DNA of 64,000 nucleotides, from assembly GCA_023614405.1 (NCBI GenBank), contig CM042688.1, forward strand, positions 444,158,028 to 444,222,027, given 5' to 3'. This DNA is from Avena insularis (Eukaryota > Streptophyta > Magnoliopsida > Poales > Poaceae). The stretch's first letter is position 1. Each line of letters starts with the position of its first letter. Position numbers and translations under genes: made by a program. Below, in pieces: positions 11,201-26,800 of the stretch. The notes under the pieces were generated by a model that saw only the letters and a list, made by a program, of their open reading frames with translations, made no database searches and was not told the DNA's origin.

Positions 11201-14200
11201 CATTGCATGTCTATTCTTTCCACAAACCATACATGGATCCACCTAGTGTGATTGCATGTCTGTTCTTTTCACAAACCACACATGGATCCACCAGTGTCAT
11301 TGCATGTGTGTTCTTCTCATGAACCACAGCCAGTATGATTGCATGTCTGTTCTTCTCACAAACCACATAAGGATCCACCCGTGTCATTGCAAGTCTGTTC
11401 TTCTAAACAAACCACATAAGGATCGCCCAGTGTCATTGCATGTGAGTTCTTTTCATGAACCGTAGCTAGAGTCATTGCATGTGTGTTCTTCTAAACAAAC
11501 CACATAAGGATCCACCAGTGTCAGTGCATATCTGTTCTTTTCATGAACCACACCTAGTGTATTTACATGTCTGTTCCTCTAAACAAACCACACATGGATC
11601 CACCAAGAGTCGTTGCATGTCAGTTCTTTTCACAAACCACACATGGATCCACTAGTGTCATTGCATGTGTGTTCTTTTCATGAACCACATCTAGAGTCAT
11701 TGTATGTGTGTTCTTCTAAACAAAAATCACATGGATCCACCTAGTGTGATTGCATGTCTGTTCTTTTCACAAACCACACATGGATCCACCAGTGTTATTG
11801 CATGTGTGTTATTTTCATGAACCATAGCTAGAGTCATCGCATGTTTGTTCTTTTCACAAACCACACATGGATCCACCTAGTGTGATTGCATGTTTGTTCT
11901 TTTCGCAAACCACACATGGATCCACCAGTGTCATTACACGTGTGTTCTTCTCATGAACCATAGCCAGTGTCATTGCATGTCTGTTCTTCTCACAAACCAC
12001 ATAAGGATCCACCCGTGTCATTGCATGTCTGTTCTTCTAAACAAACCACATAAGGATCCCATAGTGTCATTGCATGTGTGTTCTTTTCATGAACCAAAGC
12101 TAGAGTCATTGCATGTGTGTTCTTCTAAACAAACCACATAAGGATCCACTAGTGTCATTGAATATCTGTTCTTTTCATGAACCACACCTAGTGTCATTGC
12201 ATGTTTGTTCCTCTAAACAAACCACACATGGATCCACAAAGAGTCGTTGCATGTCAGTTCTTTTCACAAACCACACATGGATCCACTAGTATCATTGCAT
12301 GTGTGTTCTTTTCATGAACCACATCTAGAGTCATTGTATGTGTGTTCTTCTAAACAAAACTCACATGGATCCACCTAGTGTGATTGCATGTCATTCTTTT
12401 CACAAACCACACATGGATCCACCAATGTCATTGCAAGTGTGTTATTTTCATGAACCATAGCTAGAGTCATTGCATGTCTATTCTTTCCACAAACCATACA
12501 TGGATCCACCTAGTGTGATTGCATGTCTGTTCTTTTCACAAACCACACATGGATCCACCAGTGTCATTGCATGTGTGTTCTTCTCATGAACCACAGCCAG
12601 TATGATTGCATGTCTGTTCTTCTCACAAACCACATAAGGATCCACCCGTGTCATTGCAAGTCTGTTCTTCTAAACAAACCACATAAGGATCACCCAGTGT
12701 CATTGCATGTGAGTTCTTTTCATGAACCGTAGCTAGAGTCATTGCATGTGTGTTCTTCTAAACAAACCACATAAGGATCCACCAGTGTCAGTGCATAGAT
12801 GTTCTTTTCATGAACCACACCTAGTGTCATTGCATGTCTGTTCCTCTAAACAAACCACACATGGATCCACCAAGAGTCGTTGCATGTCAGTTCTTTTCAC
12901 AAACCACACATGGATCCACTAGTGTCATTGCATGTGTGTTCTTTTCATGAACCACATCTAGAGTCATTGTATGTGTGTTCTTCTAAACAAAAATCACATG
13001 GATCCACCTAGTGTGATTGCATGTCTGTTCTTTTCACAAACCACACATGGATCCACCAGTGTTATTGCATGTGTGTTATTTTCATGAACCATAGCTAGAG
13101 TCATCGCATGTTTGTTCTTTTCACAAACCACACATGGATCCACCTAGTGTGATTGCATGTTTGTTCTTTTCGCAAACCACACATGGATCCACCAGTGTCA
13201 TTACACGTGTGTTCTTCTCATGAACCATAGCCAGTGTCATTGCATGTCTGTTCTTCTCACAAACCACATAAGGATCCACCCGTGTCATTGCATGTCTGTT
13301 CTTCTAAACAAACCACATAAGGATCCCATAGTGTCATTGCATGTGTGTTCTTTTCATGAACCAAAGCTAGAGTCATTGCATGTGTGTTCTTCTAAACAAA
13401 CCACATAAGGATCCACTAGTGTCATTGAATATCTGTTCTTTTCATGAACCACACCTAGTGTCATTGCATGTTTGTTCCTCTAAACAAACCACACATGGAT
13501 CCACAAAGAGTCGTTGCATGTCAGTTCTTTTCACAAACCACACATGGATCCACTAGTATCATTGCATGTGTGTTCTTTTCATGAACCACATCTAGAGTCA
13601 TTGTATGTGTGTTCTTCTAAACAAAACTCACATGGATCCACCTAGTGTGATTGCATGTCTGTTCTTTTCACAAACCACACATGGATCCACCAATGTCATT
13701 GCAAGTGTGTTATTTTCATGAACCATAGCTAGAGTCATTGCATGTCTATTCTTTCCACAAACCATACATGGATCCACCTAGTGTGATTGCATGTCTGTTC
13801 TTTTCACAAACCACACATGGATCCACCAGTCATTGCATGCGTGGTCTACGCATGAACCACAGCCAGTATGATTGCATGTCTGTTCTTCTCACAAACCACA
13901 TAAGGATCCACCCGTGTCATTGCAAGTCTGTTCTTCTAAACAAACCACATAAGGATCACCCAGTGTCATTGCATGTGAGTTCTTTTCATGAACCGTAGCT
14001 AGAGTCATTGCATGTGTGTTCTTCTAAACAAACCACATAAGGATCCACCAGTGTCAGTGCATATCTGTTCTTTTCATGAACCACACCTAGTGTCATTGCA
14101 TGTTTGTTCCTCTAAACAAACCACACATGGATCCACCAAGAGTCGTTGCATGTCAGTTCTTTTCACAAACCACACATGGATCCACTAGTGTCATTGCATG

Positions 14201-17200
14201 TGTGTTCTTTTCATGAACCACATCTAGAGTCATTGTATGTGTGTTCTTCTAAACAAAACTCACATGGATCCACCTAGTGTGATTGCATGTCTGTTCTTTT
14301 CACAAACCACACATGGATCCACCAGTGTTATTGCATGTGTGTTATTTTCATGAACCATAGCTAGAGTCGTTGCATGTTTGTTCTTTTCACAAACCACACA
14401 TGGATCCACCTAGTGTGATTGCATGTTTGTTCTTTTCGCAAACCACACATGGATCCACCAGTGTCATTTCACGTGTGTTCTTCTCATGAACCATAGCCAG
14501 TGTCATTGCATGTCTGTTGTTCTCACAAACCACATAAGGGTCCACCCGTGTCATTGCATGTCTGTTCTTCTAAACAAACCACATAAGGATCCCACAGTGT
14601 CATTGCATGTGTGTTCTTTTCATGAACCACAGCTAGAGTCATTGCATGTGTGTTCTTCTAAACAAACCACATAAGGATCCACTAGTGTCATTGAATATCT
14701 GTTCTTTTCATGAACCACACCTAGTGTCATTGCATGTTTGTTCCTCTAAACAAACCACACATGGATCCACAAAGAGTCGTTGCATGTCAGTTCTTTTCAC
14801 AAACCACACATGGATCCACTAGTATCATTGCATGTGTGTTCTTCTCATGAACCACAGCCAGTATGATTGCATGTCTGTTCTTCTCACAAACCACATAAGG
14901 ATCCACCCGTGTCATTGCAAGTCTGTTCTTCTAAACAAACCACATAAGGATCGCCCAGTGTCATTGCATGTGAGTTCTTTTCATGAACCGTAGCTAGAGT
15001 CATTGCATGTGTGTTCTTCTAAACAAACCACATAAGGAACCACCAGTGTCAGTGCATATCTGTTCTTTTCATGAACCACACCTAGTGTCATTACATGTCT
15101 GTTCCTCTAAACAAACCACACATGGATCCACCAAGAGTCGTTGCATGTCAGTTCTTTTCACAAACCACACATGGATCCACTAGTGTCATTGCATGTGTGT
15201 TCTTTTCATGAACCACATCTAGAGTCATTGTATGTGTGTTCTTCTAAACAAAAATCACATGGATCCACCTAGTGTGATTGCATGTCTGTTCTTTTCACAA
15301 ACCACACATGGATCCACCAGTGTTATTGCATGTGTGTTATTTGCATGAACCATAGCTAGAGTCATCGCATGTTTGTTCTTTTCACAAACCACACATGGAT
15401 CCACCTAGTGTGATTGCATGTTTGTTCTTTTCGCAAACCACACATGGATCCACCAGTGTCATTGCACGTGTGTTCTTCTCATGAACCATAGCCAGTGTCA
15501 TTGCATGTCTGTTCTTCTCACAAACCACATAAGGATCCACCCGTGTCATTGCATGTCTGTTCTTCTAAACAAACCACATAAGGATCCCATAGTGTCATTG
15601 CATGTGTGTTCTTCTAAACAAACCACATAAGGATCCACTAGTGTCATTGAATATCTGTTCTTTTCATGAACCACACCTAGTGTCATTGCATGTTTGTTCC
15701 TCTAAACAAACCACACATGGATCCACAAAGAGTCGTTGCATGTCAGTTCTTTTCACAAACCACACATGGATCCACTAGTATCATTGCATGTGTGTTCTTT
15801 TCATGAACCACATCTAGAGTCATTGTATGTGTGTTCTTCTAAACAAAACTCACATGGATCCACCTAGTGTGATTGCATGTCTGTTCTTTTCACAAACCAC
15901 ACATGGATCCACCAATGTCATTGCAAGTGTGTTATTTTCATGAACCATAGCTAGAGTCATTGCATGTCTATTCTTTCCACAAACCATACATGGATCCACC
16001 TAGTGTGATTGCATGTCTGTTCTTTTCACAAACCACACATGGATCCACCAGTGTCATTGCATGTGTGTTCTTCTCATGAACCACAGCCAGTATGATTGCA
16101 TGTCTGTTCTTCTCACAAACCACATAAGGATCCACCCGTGTCATTGCCAGTCTGTTCTTCTAAACAAACCACATAAGGATCACCCAGTGTCATTGTATGT
16201 GAGTTCTTTTCATGAACCGTAGCTAGAGTCATTGCATGTGTGTTCTTCTAAACAAACCACATAAGGATCCACCAGTGTCAGTGCATATCTGTTCTTTTCA
16301 TGAACCACACCTAGTGTCATTGCATATGTTCCTCTAAACAAACCACACATGGATCCACCAAGAGTCGTTGCATGTCAGTTCTTTTCACAAACCACACATG
16401 GATCCACTAGTGTCATTGCATGTGTGTTCTTTTCATGAACCACATCTAGAGTCATTGTATGTGTGTTCTTCTAAACAAAAATCACATGGATCCACCTAGT
16501 GTGATTGCATGTCTGTTCTTTTCACAAACCACACATGGATCCACCAGTGTTATTGCATGTGTGTTATTTTCATGAACCATAGCTAGAGTCATCGCATGTT
16601 TGTTCTTTTCACAAACCACATGGATCCACCTAGTGTGATTGCATGTTTGTTCTTTTCACAAACCACACATGGATCCACCAGTGTCATTACACGTGTGTTC
16701 TTCTCATGAACCATAGCCAGTGTCATTGCATGTTCTTCTCACAAACCACATAAGGATCCACCCGTGTCATTGCATGTCTGTTCTTCTAAACAAACCACAT
16801 AAGGATCCCATAGTGTCATTGCATGTGTGTTCTTTTCATGAACCAAAGCTAGAGTCATTGCATGTGTGTTCTTCTAAACAAACCACATAAGGATCCACTA
16901 GTGTCATTGAATATCTGTTCTTTTCATGAACCACACCTAGTGTCATTGCATGTTTGTTCCTCTAAACAAACCACACATGGATCCACAAAGAGTCGTTGCA
17001 AGTACGGTCTTTTCACAAACCACACAAGGATCCACTAGTATCATTGCATGTGTGTTCTTTTCATGAACCACATCTAGAGTCATTGTATGTGTGTTCTTCT
17101 AAACAAAACTCACATGGATCCACCTAGTGTGATTGCATGTCTGTTCTTTTCACAAACCACACATGGATCCACCAATGTCATTGCAAGTGTGTTACTTTCA

Positions 17201-20200
17201 TGAACCATAGCTAGAGTCATTGCATGTCTATTCTTTCCACAAACCATACATGGATCCACCTAGTGTGATTGCATGTCTGTTCTTTTCACAAACCACACAT
17301 GGATCCACCAGTGTCATTGCATGTGTTCTTCTCATGAACCACAGGTATGATTGCATGTCTGTTCTTCTCACAAACCACATAAGGATCCACCCGTGTCATT
17401 GCAGGTCTGTTCTTCTAAACAAACCACATAAGGATCACCCAGTGTCATTGCATGTGAGTTCTTTTCATGAACCGTAGCTAGAGTCATTGCATGTGTGTTC
17501 TTCTAAACAAACCACATAAGGATCCACCAGTGTCAGTGCATATCTGTTCTTTTCATGAACCACACCTAGTGTCATTGCATGTCTGTTCCTCTAAACAAAC
17601 CACACATGGATCCACCAAGAGTCGTTGCATGTCAGTTCTTTTCACAAACCACACATGGATCCACTAGTGTCATTGCATGTGTGTTCTTTTCATGAACCAC
17701 ATCTAGAGTCATTGTATGTGTGTTCTTCTAAACAAAACTCACATGGATCCACCTAGTGTGATTGCATGTCTGTTCTTTTCACAAACCACACATGGATCCA
17801 CCAGTGTTATTGCATGTGTGTTATTTTCATGAACCATAGCTAGAGTCGTTGCATGTTTGTTCTTTTCACAAACCACACATGGATCCACCTAGTGTGATTG
17901 CATGTTTGTTCTTTTTGCAAACCACACATGGATCCACCAGTGTCATTTCACGTGTGTTCTTCTCATGAACCATAGCCAGTGTCATTGCATGTCTGTTGTT
18001 CTCACAAACCACATAAGGGTCCACCCGTGTCATTTCATGTCTGTTCTTCTAAACAAACCACATAAGGATCCCACAGTGTCATTGCATGTGTGTTCTTTTC
18101 ATGAACCACAGCTAGAGTCATTGCATGTGTGTTCTTCTAAACAAACCACATAAGGATCCACTAGTGTCATTGAATATCTGTTCTTTTCATGAACCACACC
18201 TAGTGTCATTGCATGTTTGTTCCTCTAAACAAACCACACATGGATCCACAAAGAGTCGTTGCATGTCAGTTCTTTTCACAAACCACACATGGATCCACTA
18301 GTATCATTGCATGTGTGTTCTTCTCATGAACCACAACCAGTATGATTGCATGTCTGTTCTTCTCACAAACCACATAAGGATCCACCCGTGTCATTGCAAG
18401 TCTGTTCTTCTAAACAAACCACATAAGGATCGTGTGTCATTGCATGTGAGTTCTTTTCATGAACCGTAGCTAGAGTCATTGCATGTGTGTTCTTCTAAAC
18501 AAACCACATAAGGAACCACCAGTGTCAGTGCATATCTGTTCTTTTCATGAACCACACCTAGTGTCATTACATGTCTGTTCCTCTAAACAAACCACACATG
18601 GATCCACCAAGAGTCGTTGCATGTCAGTTCTTTTCACAAACCACACATGGATCCACTAGTGTCATTGCATGTGTGTTCTTTTCATGAACCACATCTAGAG
18701 TCATTGTATGTGTGTTCTTCTAAACAAAAATCACATGGATCCACCTAGTGTGATTGCATGTCTGTTCTTTTCACAAACCACACATGGATCCACCAGTGTT
18801 ATTGCATGTGTGTTATTTGCATGAACCATAGCTAGAGTCATCGCATGTTTGTTCTTTTCACAAACCACACATGGATCCACCTAGTGTGATTGCATGTGTG
18901 TTCTTTTCAATAAACACACATGGATCCACCGGTGTCTTTGCACGTGTGTTCTTCTCATGAACCATAGCAGTGTCATTGCATGTGTTCTTCTCACAAACCA
19001 CATAAGGATCCACCCGTGTCATTGCATGTCTGTTCTTCTAAACAAACCACATAAGGATCCCATAGTGTCATTGCATGTGTGTTCTTCTAAACAAACCACA
19101 TAAGGATCCACTAGTGTCATTGAATATCTGTTCTTTTCATGAACCACACCTAGTGTCATTGCATGTTTGTTCCTCTAAACAAACCACACATGGATCCACA
19201 AAGAGTCGTTGCATGTCAGTTCTTTTCACAAACCACACATGGATCCACTAGTATAATTGCATGTGTTCTTTTCATGAACCACATCTAGAGTCATTGTATG
19301 TGTGTTCTTCTAAACAAAACTCACATGGATCCACCTAGTGTGATTGCATGTCTGTTCTTTTCACAAACCACACATGGATCCACCAATGTCATTGCAAGTG
19401 TGTTATTTTCATGAACCATAGCTAGAGTCATTGCATGTCTATTCTTTCCACAAACCATACATGGATCCACCTAGTGTGATTGCATGTCTGTTCTTTTCAC
19501 AAACCACACATGGATCCACCAGTGTCATTGCATGTGTGTTCTTCTCATGAACCACAGCCAGTATGATTGCATGTCTGTTCTTCTCACAAACCACATAAGG
19601 ATCCACCCGTGTCATTGCCAGTCTGTTCTTCTAAACAAACCACATAAGGATCACCCAGTGTCATTGTATGTGAGTTCTTTTCATGAACCGTAGCTAGAGT
19701 CATTGCATGTGTGTTCTTCTAAACAAACCACATAAGGATCCACCAGTGTCAGTGCATATCTGTTCTTTTCATGAACCACACCTAGTGTCATTGCATGTCT
19801 GTTCCTCTAAACAAACCACACATGGATCCACCAAGAGTCGTTGCATGTCAGTTCTTTTCACAAACCACACATGGATCCACTAGTGTCATTGCATGTGTGT
19901 TCTTTTCATGAACCACATCTAGAGTCATTGTATGTGTGTTCTTCTAAACAAAAATCACATGGATCCACCTAGTGTGATTGCATGTCATTCTTTTCACAAA
20001 CCACATGGATCCACCAGTGTTATTGCATGTGTGTTATTTTCATGAACCATAGCTAGAGTCATCGCATGTTTGTTCTTTTCACAAACCACACATGGATCCA
20101 CCTAGTGTGATTGCATGTTTGTTCTTTTCGCAAACCACACATGGATCCACCAGTGTCATTACACGTGTGTTCTTCTCATGAACCATAGCCAGTGTCATTG

Positions 20201-23200
20201 CATGTCTGTTCTTCTCACAAACCACATAAGGATCCACCCGTGTCATTGCATGTCTGTTCTTCTAAACAAACCACATAAGGATCCCATAGTGTCATTGCAT
20301 GTGTGTTCTTTTCATGAACCAAAGCTAGAGTCATTGCATGTGTGTTCTTCTAAACAAACCACATAAGGATCCACTAGTGTCATTGAATATCTGTTCTTTT
20401 CATGAACCACACCTAGTGTCATTGCATGTTTGTTCCTCTAAACAAACCACACATGGATCCACAAAGAGTCGTTGCATGTCAGTTCTTTTCACAAACCACA
20501 CATGGATCCACTAGTATCATTGCATGTGTGTTCTTTTCATGAACCACATCTAGAGTCATTGTATGTGTGTTCTTCTAAACAAAACTCACATGGATCCACC
20601 TAGTGTGATTGCATGTCTGTTCTTTTCACAAACCACACATGGATCCACCAATGTCATTGCAAGTGTGTTACTTTCATGAACCATAGCTAGAGTCATTGCA
20701 TGTCTATTCTTTCCACAAACCATACATGGATCCACCTAGTGTGATTGCATGTCTGTTCTTTTCACAAACCACACATGGATCCACCAGTGTCATTGCATGC
20801 GTGTTCTTCTCATGAACCACAGCCAGTATGATTGCATGTCTGTTCTTCTCACAAACCACATAAGGATCCACCCGTGTCATTGCAGGTCTGTTCTTCTAAA
20901 CAAACCACATAAGGATCACCCAGTGTCATTGCATGTGAGTTCTTTTCATGAACCGTAGCTAGAGTCATTGCATGTGTGTTCTTCTAAACAAACCACATAA
21001 GGATCCACCAGTGTCAGTGCATATCTGTTCTTTTCATGAACCACACCTAGTGTCATTGCATGTCTGTTCCTCTAAACAAACCACACATGGATCCACCAAG
21101 AGTCGTTGCATGTCAGTTCTTTTCACAAACCACACATGGATCCACTAGTGTCATTGCATGTGTGTTCTTTTCATGAACCACATCTAGAGTCATTGTATGT
21201 GTGTTCTTCTAAACAAAACTCACATGGATCCACCTAGCGTGATTGCATGTCTGTTCTTTTCACAAACCACACATGGATCCACCAGTGTTATTGCATGTGT
21301 GTTATTTTCATGAACCATAGCTAGAGTCGTTGCATGTTTGTTCTTTTCACAAACCACACATGGATCCACCTAGTGTGATTGCATGTTTGTTCTTTTCGCA
21401 AACCACACATGGATCCACCAGTGTCATTTCACGTGTGTTCTTCTCATGAACCATAGCCAGTGTCATTGCATGTGCATTGTTCTCACAAACCACATAAGGG
21501 TCCACCGTGTCATTGCATGTCTTCTTCTAAACAAACCACATAAGGATCCACAGTGTCATTGCATGTGTGTTCTTTTCATGAACCACAGCTAGAGTCATTG
21601 CATGTGTGTTCTTCTAAACAAACCACATAAGGATCCACTAGTGTCATTGAATATCTGTTCTTTTCATGAACCACACCTAGTGTCATTGCATGTTTGTTCC
21701 TCTAAACAAACCACACATGGATCCACAAAGAGTCGTTGCATGTCAGTTCTTTTCACAAACCACACATGGATCCACTAGTATCATTGCATGTGTGTTCTTC
21801 TCATGAACCACAGCCAGTATGATTGCATGTCTGTTCTTCTCACAAACCACATAAGGATCCACCCGTGTCATTGCAAGTCTGTTCTTCTAAACAAACCACA
21901 TAAGGATCGCCCAGTGTCATTGCATGTGAGTTCTTTTCATGAACCGTAGCTAGAGTCATTGCATGTGTGTTCTTCTAAACAAACCACATAAGGAACCACC
22001 AGTGTCAGTGCATATCTGTTCTTTTCATGAACCACACCTAGTGTCATTACATGTCTGTTCCTCTAAACAAACCACACATGGATCCACCATGTGTATTTGC
22101 ATGTTTTTAATTTTCACAAACCACACATGGATCCACTAGTGTCATTGCATGTGTGTTCTTTTCATGAACCACATCTAGAGTCATTGTATGTGTGTTCTTC
22201 TAAACAAAAATCACATGGATCCACCTAGTGTGATTGCATGTCTGTTCTTTTCACAAACCACACATGGATCCACCAGTGTTATTGCATGTGTGTTATTTGC
22301 ATGAACCATAGCTAGAGTCATCGCATGTTTGTTCTTTTCACAAACCACACATGGATCCACCTAGTGTGATTGCATGTTTGTTCTTTTCGCAAACCACACA
22401 TGGATCCACCAGTGTCATTGCACGTGTGTTCTTCTCATGAACCATAGCCAGTGTCATTGCATGTCTGTTCTTCTCACAAACCACATAAGGATCCACCCGT
22501 GTCATTGCATGTCTGTTCTTCTAAACAAACCACATAAGGATCCCATAGTGTCATTGCATGTGTGTTCTTTTCATGAACCAAAGCTAGAGTCATTGCATGT
22601 GTGTTCTTCTAAACAAACCACATAAGGATCCACTAGTGTCATTGAATATCTGTTCTTTTCATGAACCACACCTAGTGTCATTGCATGTTTGTTCCTCTAA
22701 ACAAACCACACATGGATCCACAAAGAGTCGTTGCATGTCAGTTCTTTTCACAAACCACACATGGATCCACTAGTATCATTGCATGTGTGTTCTTTTCATG
22801 AACCACATCTAGAGTCATTGTATGTGTGTTCTTCTAAACAAAACTCACATGGATCCACCTAGTGTGATTGCATGTCTGTTCTTTTCACAAACCACACATA
22901 GATCCACCAATGTCATTGCAAGTGTGTTATTTTCATGAACCATAGCTAGAGTCGTTGCATGTTTGTTCTTTTCACAAACCACACATGGATCCACCTAGTG
23001 TGATTGGATGTTTGTTCTTTTCGCAAACCACACATGGATCCACCAGTGTCATTGCACGTGTGTTCTTCTCATGAACCATAGCCAGTGTCATTGCATGTCT
23101 GTTGTTCTCACAAACCACATAAGGGTCCACCCGTGTCATTGCATGTCTGTTCTTCTAAACAAACCACATAAGGATCCCACAGTGTCATTGCATGTGTGTT

Positions 23201-26200
23201 CTTTTCATGAACCACAGCTAGAGTCATTGCATGTGTGTTCTTCTAAACAAACCACATAAGGATCCACTAGTGTCATTGAATATCTGTTCTTTTCATGAAC
23301 CACACCTAGTGTCATTGCATGTTTGTTCCTCTAAACAAACCACACATGGATCCACAAAGAGTCGTTGCATGTCAGTTCTTTTCACAAACCACACATGGAT
23401 CCACTAGTATCATTGCATGTGTGTTCTACTCATGAACCACAGCCAGTATGATTGCATGTCTGTTCTTCTCACAAACCACATAAGGATCCACCCGTGTCAT
23501 TGCAAGTCTGTTCTTCTAAACAAACCACATAAGGATCCCACAGTGTCATTGCATGTGTGTTCTTTTCATGAACCACATCTAGAGTCATTGCATGTGTGTT
23601 CTTCTAAACAAACCACATAAGGATCCACTAGTGTCATTGAATATCTGTTCTTTTCATGAACCACACCTAGTGTCATTGCATGTTTGTTCCTCTAAACAAA
23701 CCACACATGGATCCACAAAGAGTCGTTGCATGTCAGTTCTTTTCACAAACCACACATGGATCCACTAGTATCATTGCATGTGTGTTCTTTTCATGAACCA
23801 CATCTAGAGTCATTGTATGTGTGTTCTTCTAAACAAAACTCACATGGATCCACCTAGTGTGATTGCATGTCTGTTCTTTTCACAAACCACACATGGATCC
23901 ACCAATGTCATTGCAAGTGTGTTATTTTCATGAACCATAGCTAGAGTCATTGCATGTCTATTCTTTCCACAAACCATACATGGATCCACCTAGTGTGATT
24001 GCATGTCTGTTCTTTTCACAAACCACACATGGATCCACCAGTGTCATTGCATGTGTGTTCTTCTCATGAACCACAGCCAGTATGATTGCATGTCTGTTCT
24101 TCTCACAAACCACATAAGGATCCACCCGTGTCATTGCAAGTCTGTTCTTCTAAACAAACCACATAAGGATCACCCAGTGTCATTGCATGTGAGTTCTTTT
24201 CATGAACCGTAGCTAGAGTCATTGCATGTGTGTTCTTCTAAACAAACCACATAAGGATCCACCAGTGTCAGTGCATATCTGTTATTTTGATGAACCACAC
24301 CTAGTGTCATTGCATGTCTGTTCCTCTAAACAAACCACACATGGATCCACCAAGAGTCGTTGCATGTCAGTTCTTTTCACAAACCACACATGGATCCACT
24401 AGTATCATTGCATGTGTGTTCTTCTCATGAACCACAGCCAGTATGATTGCATGTCTGTTCTTCTCACAAACCACATAAGGATCCACCCGTGTCATTGCAA
24501 GTCTGTTCTTCTAAACAAACCACATAAGGATCCCACAGTGTCATTGCATGTGTGTTCTTTTCATGAACCACATCTAGAGTCATTGTATGTGTGTTCTTCT
24601 AAACAAAACTCACATGGATCCACCTAGTGTGATTGCATGTCTGTTCTTTTCACAAACCACACATGGATCCACCAGTGTTATTGCATGTGTGTTATTTTCA
24701 TGAACCATAGCTAGAGTCGTTGCATGTTTGTTCTTTTCACAAACCACACATGGATCCACCTAGTGTGATTGCATGTTTGTTCTTTTCGCAAACCACACAT
24801 GGATCCACCAGTGTCATTGCACGTGTGTTCTTCTCATGAACCATAGCCAGTGTCATTGCATGTCTGTTGTTCTCACAAACCACATAAGGGTCCACCCGTG
24901 TCATTGCATGTCTGTTCTTCTAAACAAACCACATAAGGATCCCATAGTGTCATTGCATGTGTGTTCTTTTCATGAACCACAGCTAGAGTCATTGCATGTG
25001 TGTTCTTCTAAACAAACCACATAAGGATCCACTAGTGTCATTGAATATCTGTTCTTTTCATGAACCACACCTAGTGTCATTGCATGTTTGTTCCTCTAAA
25101 CAAACCACACATGGATCCACAAAGAGTCGTTGCATGTCAGTTCTTTTCACAAACCACACATGGATCCACTAGTATCATTGCATGTGTGTTCTTTTCATGA
25201 ACCACATCTAGAGTCATTGTATGTGTGTTCTTATAAACAAAACTCACATGGATCCACCTAGTGTGATTGCATGTCTGTTCTTTTCACAAACCACACATGG
25301 ATACACCAATGTCATTGCATGTGTGTTATTTTCATGAACCATAGCTAGAGTCATTGCATGTCTGTTCTTTGCACAAACCACACATGGATCCACCTAGTGT
25401 GATTGCATGTCTGTTCTTTTTGCAAACCACAGATGGATCCACCAGTGTCATTGCATGTGTGTTCTTCTCATGAACCACAGCCAGTATGATTGCATGTCTG
25501 TTCTTCTCACAAACCACATAAGGATCCACCCGTGTCATTGCAAGTCTGTTCTTCTAAACAAACCACATAAGGATCGCCCAGTGTCATTGCATGTGAGTTA
25601 TTTTCATGAACCGTAGCTAGAGTCATTGCATGTGTGTTCTTCTAAACAAACCACATAAGGATCCACCAGTGTCAGTGCATATCTGTTCTTTTCATGAACC
25701 ACACCTAGTGTCATTGCATGTCTGTTCCTCTAAACAAACCACACATGGATCCACCAAGAGTCATTGCATGTCAGTTCTTTTCACAAACCACACATGGATC
25801 CACTAGTGTCATTGCATGTGTGTTCTTTTCATGAACCACATCTAGAGTCATTGTATGTGTGTTCTTCTAAACAAAACTCACATGGATCCACCTAGTGTGA
25901 TTGCATGTCTGTTCTTTTCACAAACCACACATGGATCCACCAGTGTTATTGCATGTGTGTTATTTTCATGAACCATAGCTAGAGTCATTGCATGTTTGTT
26001 CTTTTCACAAACCACACATGGATCCACCTAGTGTGATTGCATGTTTGTTCTTTTCGCTAACCACACATGGATCCACCAGTGTCATTGCACGTGTGTTCTT
26101 CTCATGAACCATAGCCAGTGTCATTGCATGTTTGTTCTTCTCACAAACCACATAAGGATCCACCCGTGTCATTGCATGTCTGTTCTTCTAAACAAACCAC

Positions 26201-26800
26201 ATAAGGATCCCATAGTGTCATTGCATGTGTGTTCTTTTCATGAACCACAGCTAGAGTCATTGCATGTGTGTTCTTCTAAACAAACCACATAAGGATCCAC
26301 TAGTGTCATTGAATATTTGTTCTTTTCATGAACCACACCTAGTGTCATTGCATGTTTGTTCCTCTAAACAAACCACACATGGATCCACAAAGAGTCGTTG
26401 CATGTCAGTTCTTTTCACAAACCACACATGGATCCACTAGTATCATTGCATGTGTGTTCTTTTCATGAACCACATCTAGAGTCATTGTATGTGTGTTCTT
26501 CTAAACAAAACTCACATGGATCCACCTAGTGTGATTGCATGTCTGTTCTTTTCACAAACCACACATGGATCCACCAATGTCATTGCATGTGTGTTATTTT
26601 CATGAACCATAGCTAGAGTCATTGCATGTCTGTTCTTTGCACAAACCACACATGGATCCACCTAGTGTGATTGCATGTCTGTTCTTTTTGCAAACCACAC
26701 ATGGATCCACCAGTGTCATTGCATGTGTGTTCTTCTCATGAACCATTGACAGTGTCATTGCATGACTGTTCTTCTCACAAACCACATAAGGATCCACCAG
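11200..26800. repeat. Homogenised higher-order core of satellite array 1
   Basis: Two alternating half-units of about 634 bp are marked by TTCTTTTCACAAACC (for example 11256, 12523, 17280, 20749) and TTCTTTTCGCAAACC (11890, 13157, 15418, 20115, 22374, 26041). Together they make a 1267-bp dimer. On top lies a period of about 3480 bp: the marker variant CATTTCACGTGTG recurs near 14423, 17902 and 21383, and each is followed by the same shortened unit about 992-995 bp later. Neighbouring dimers differ at only a few positions. Confidence 0.85.
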
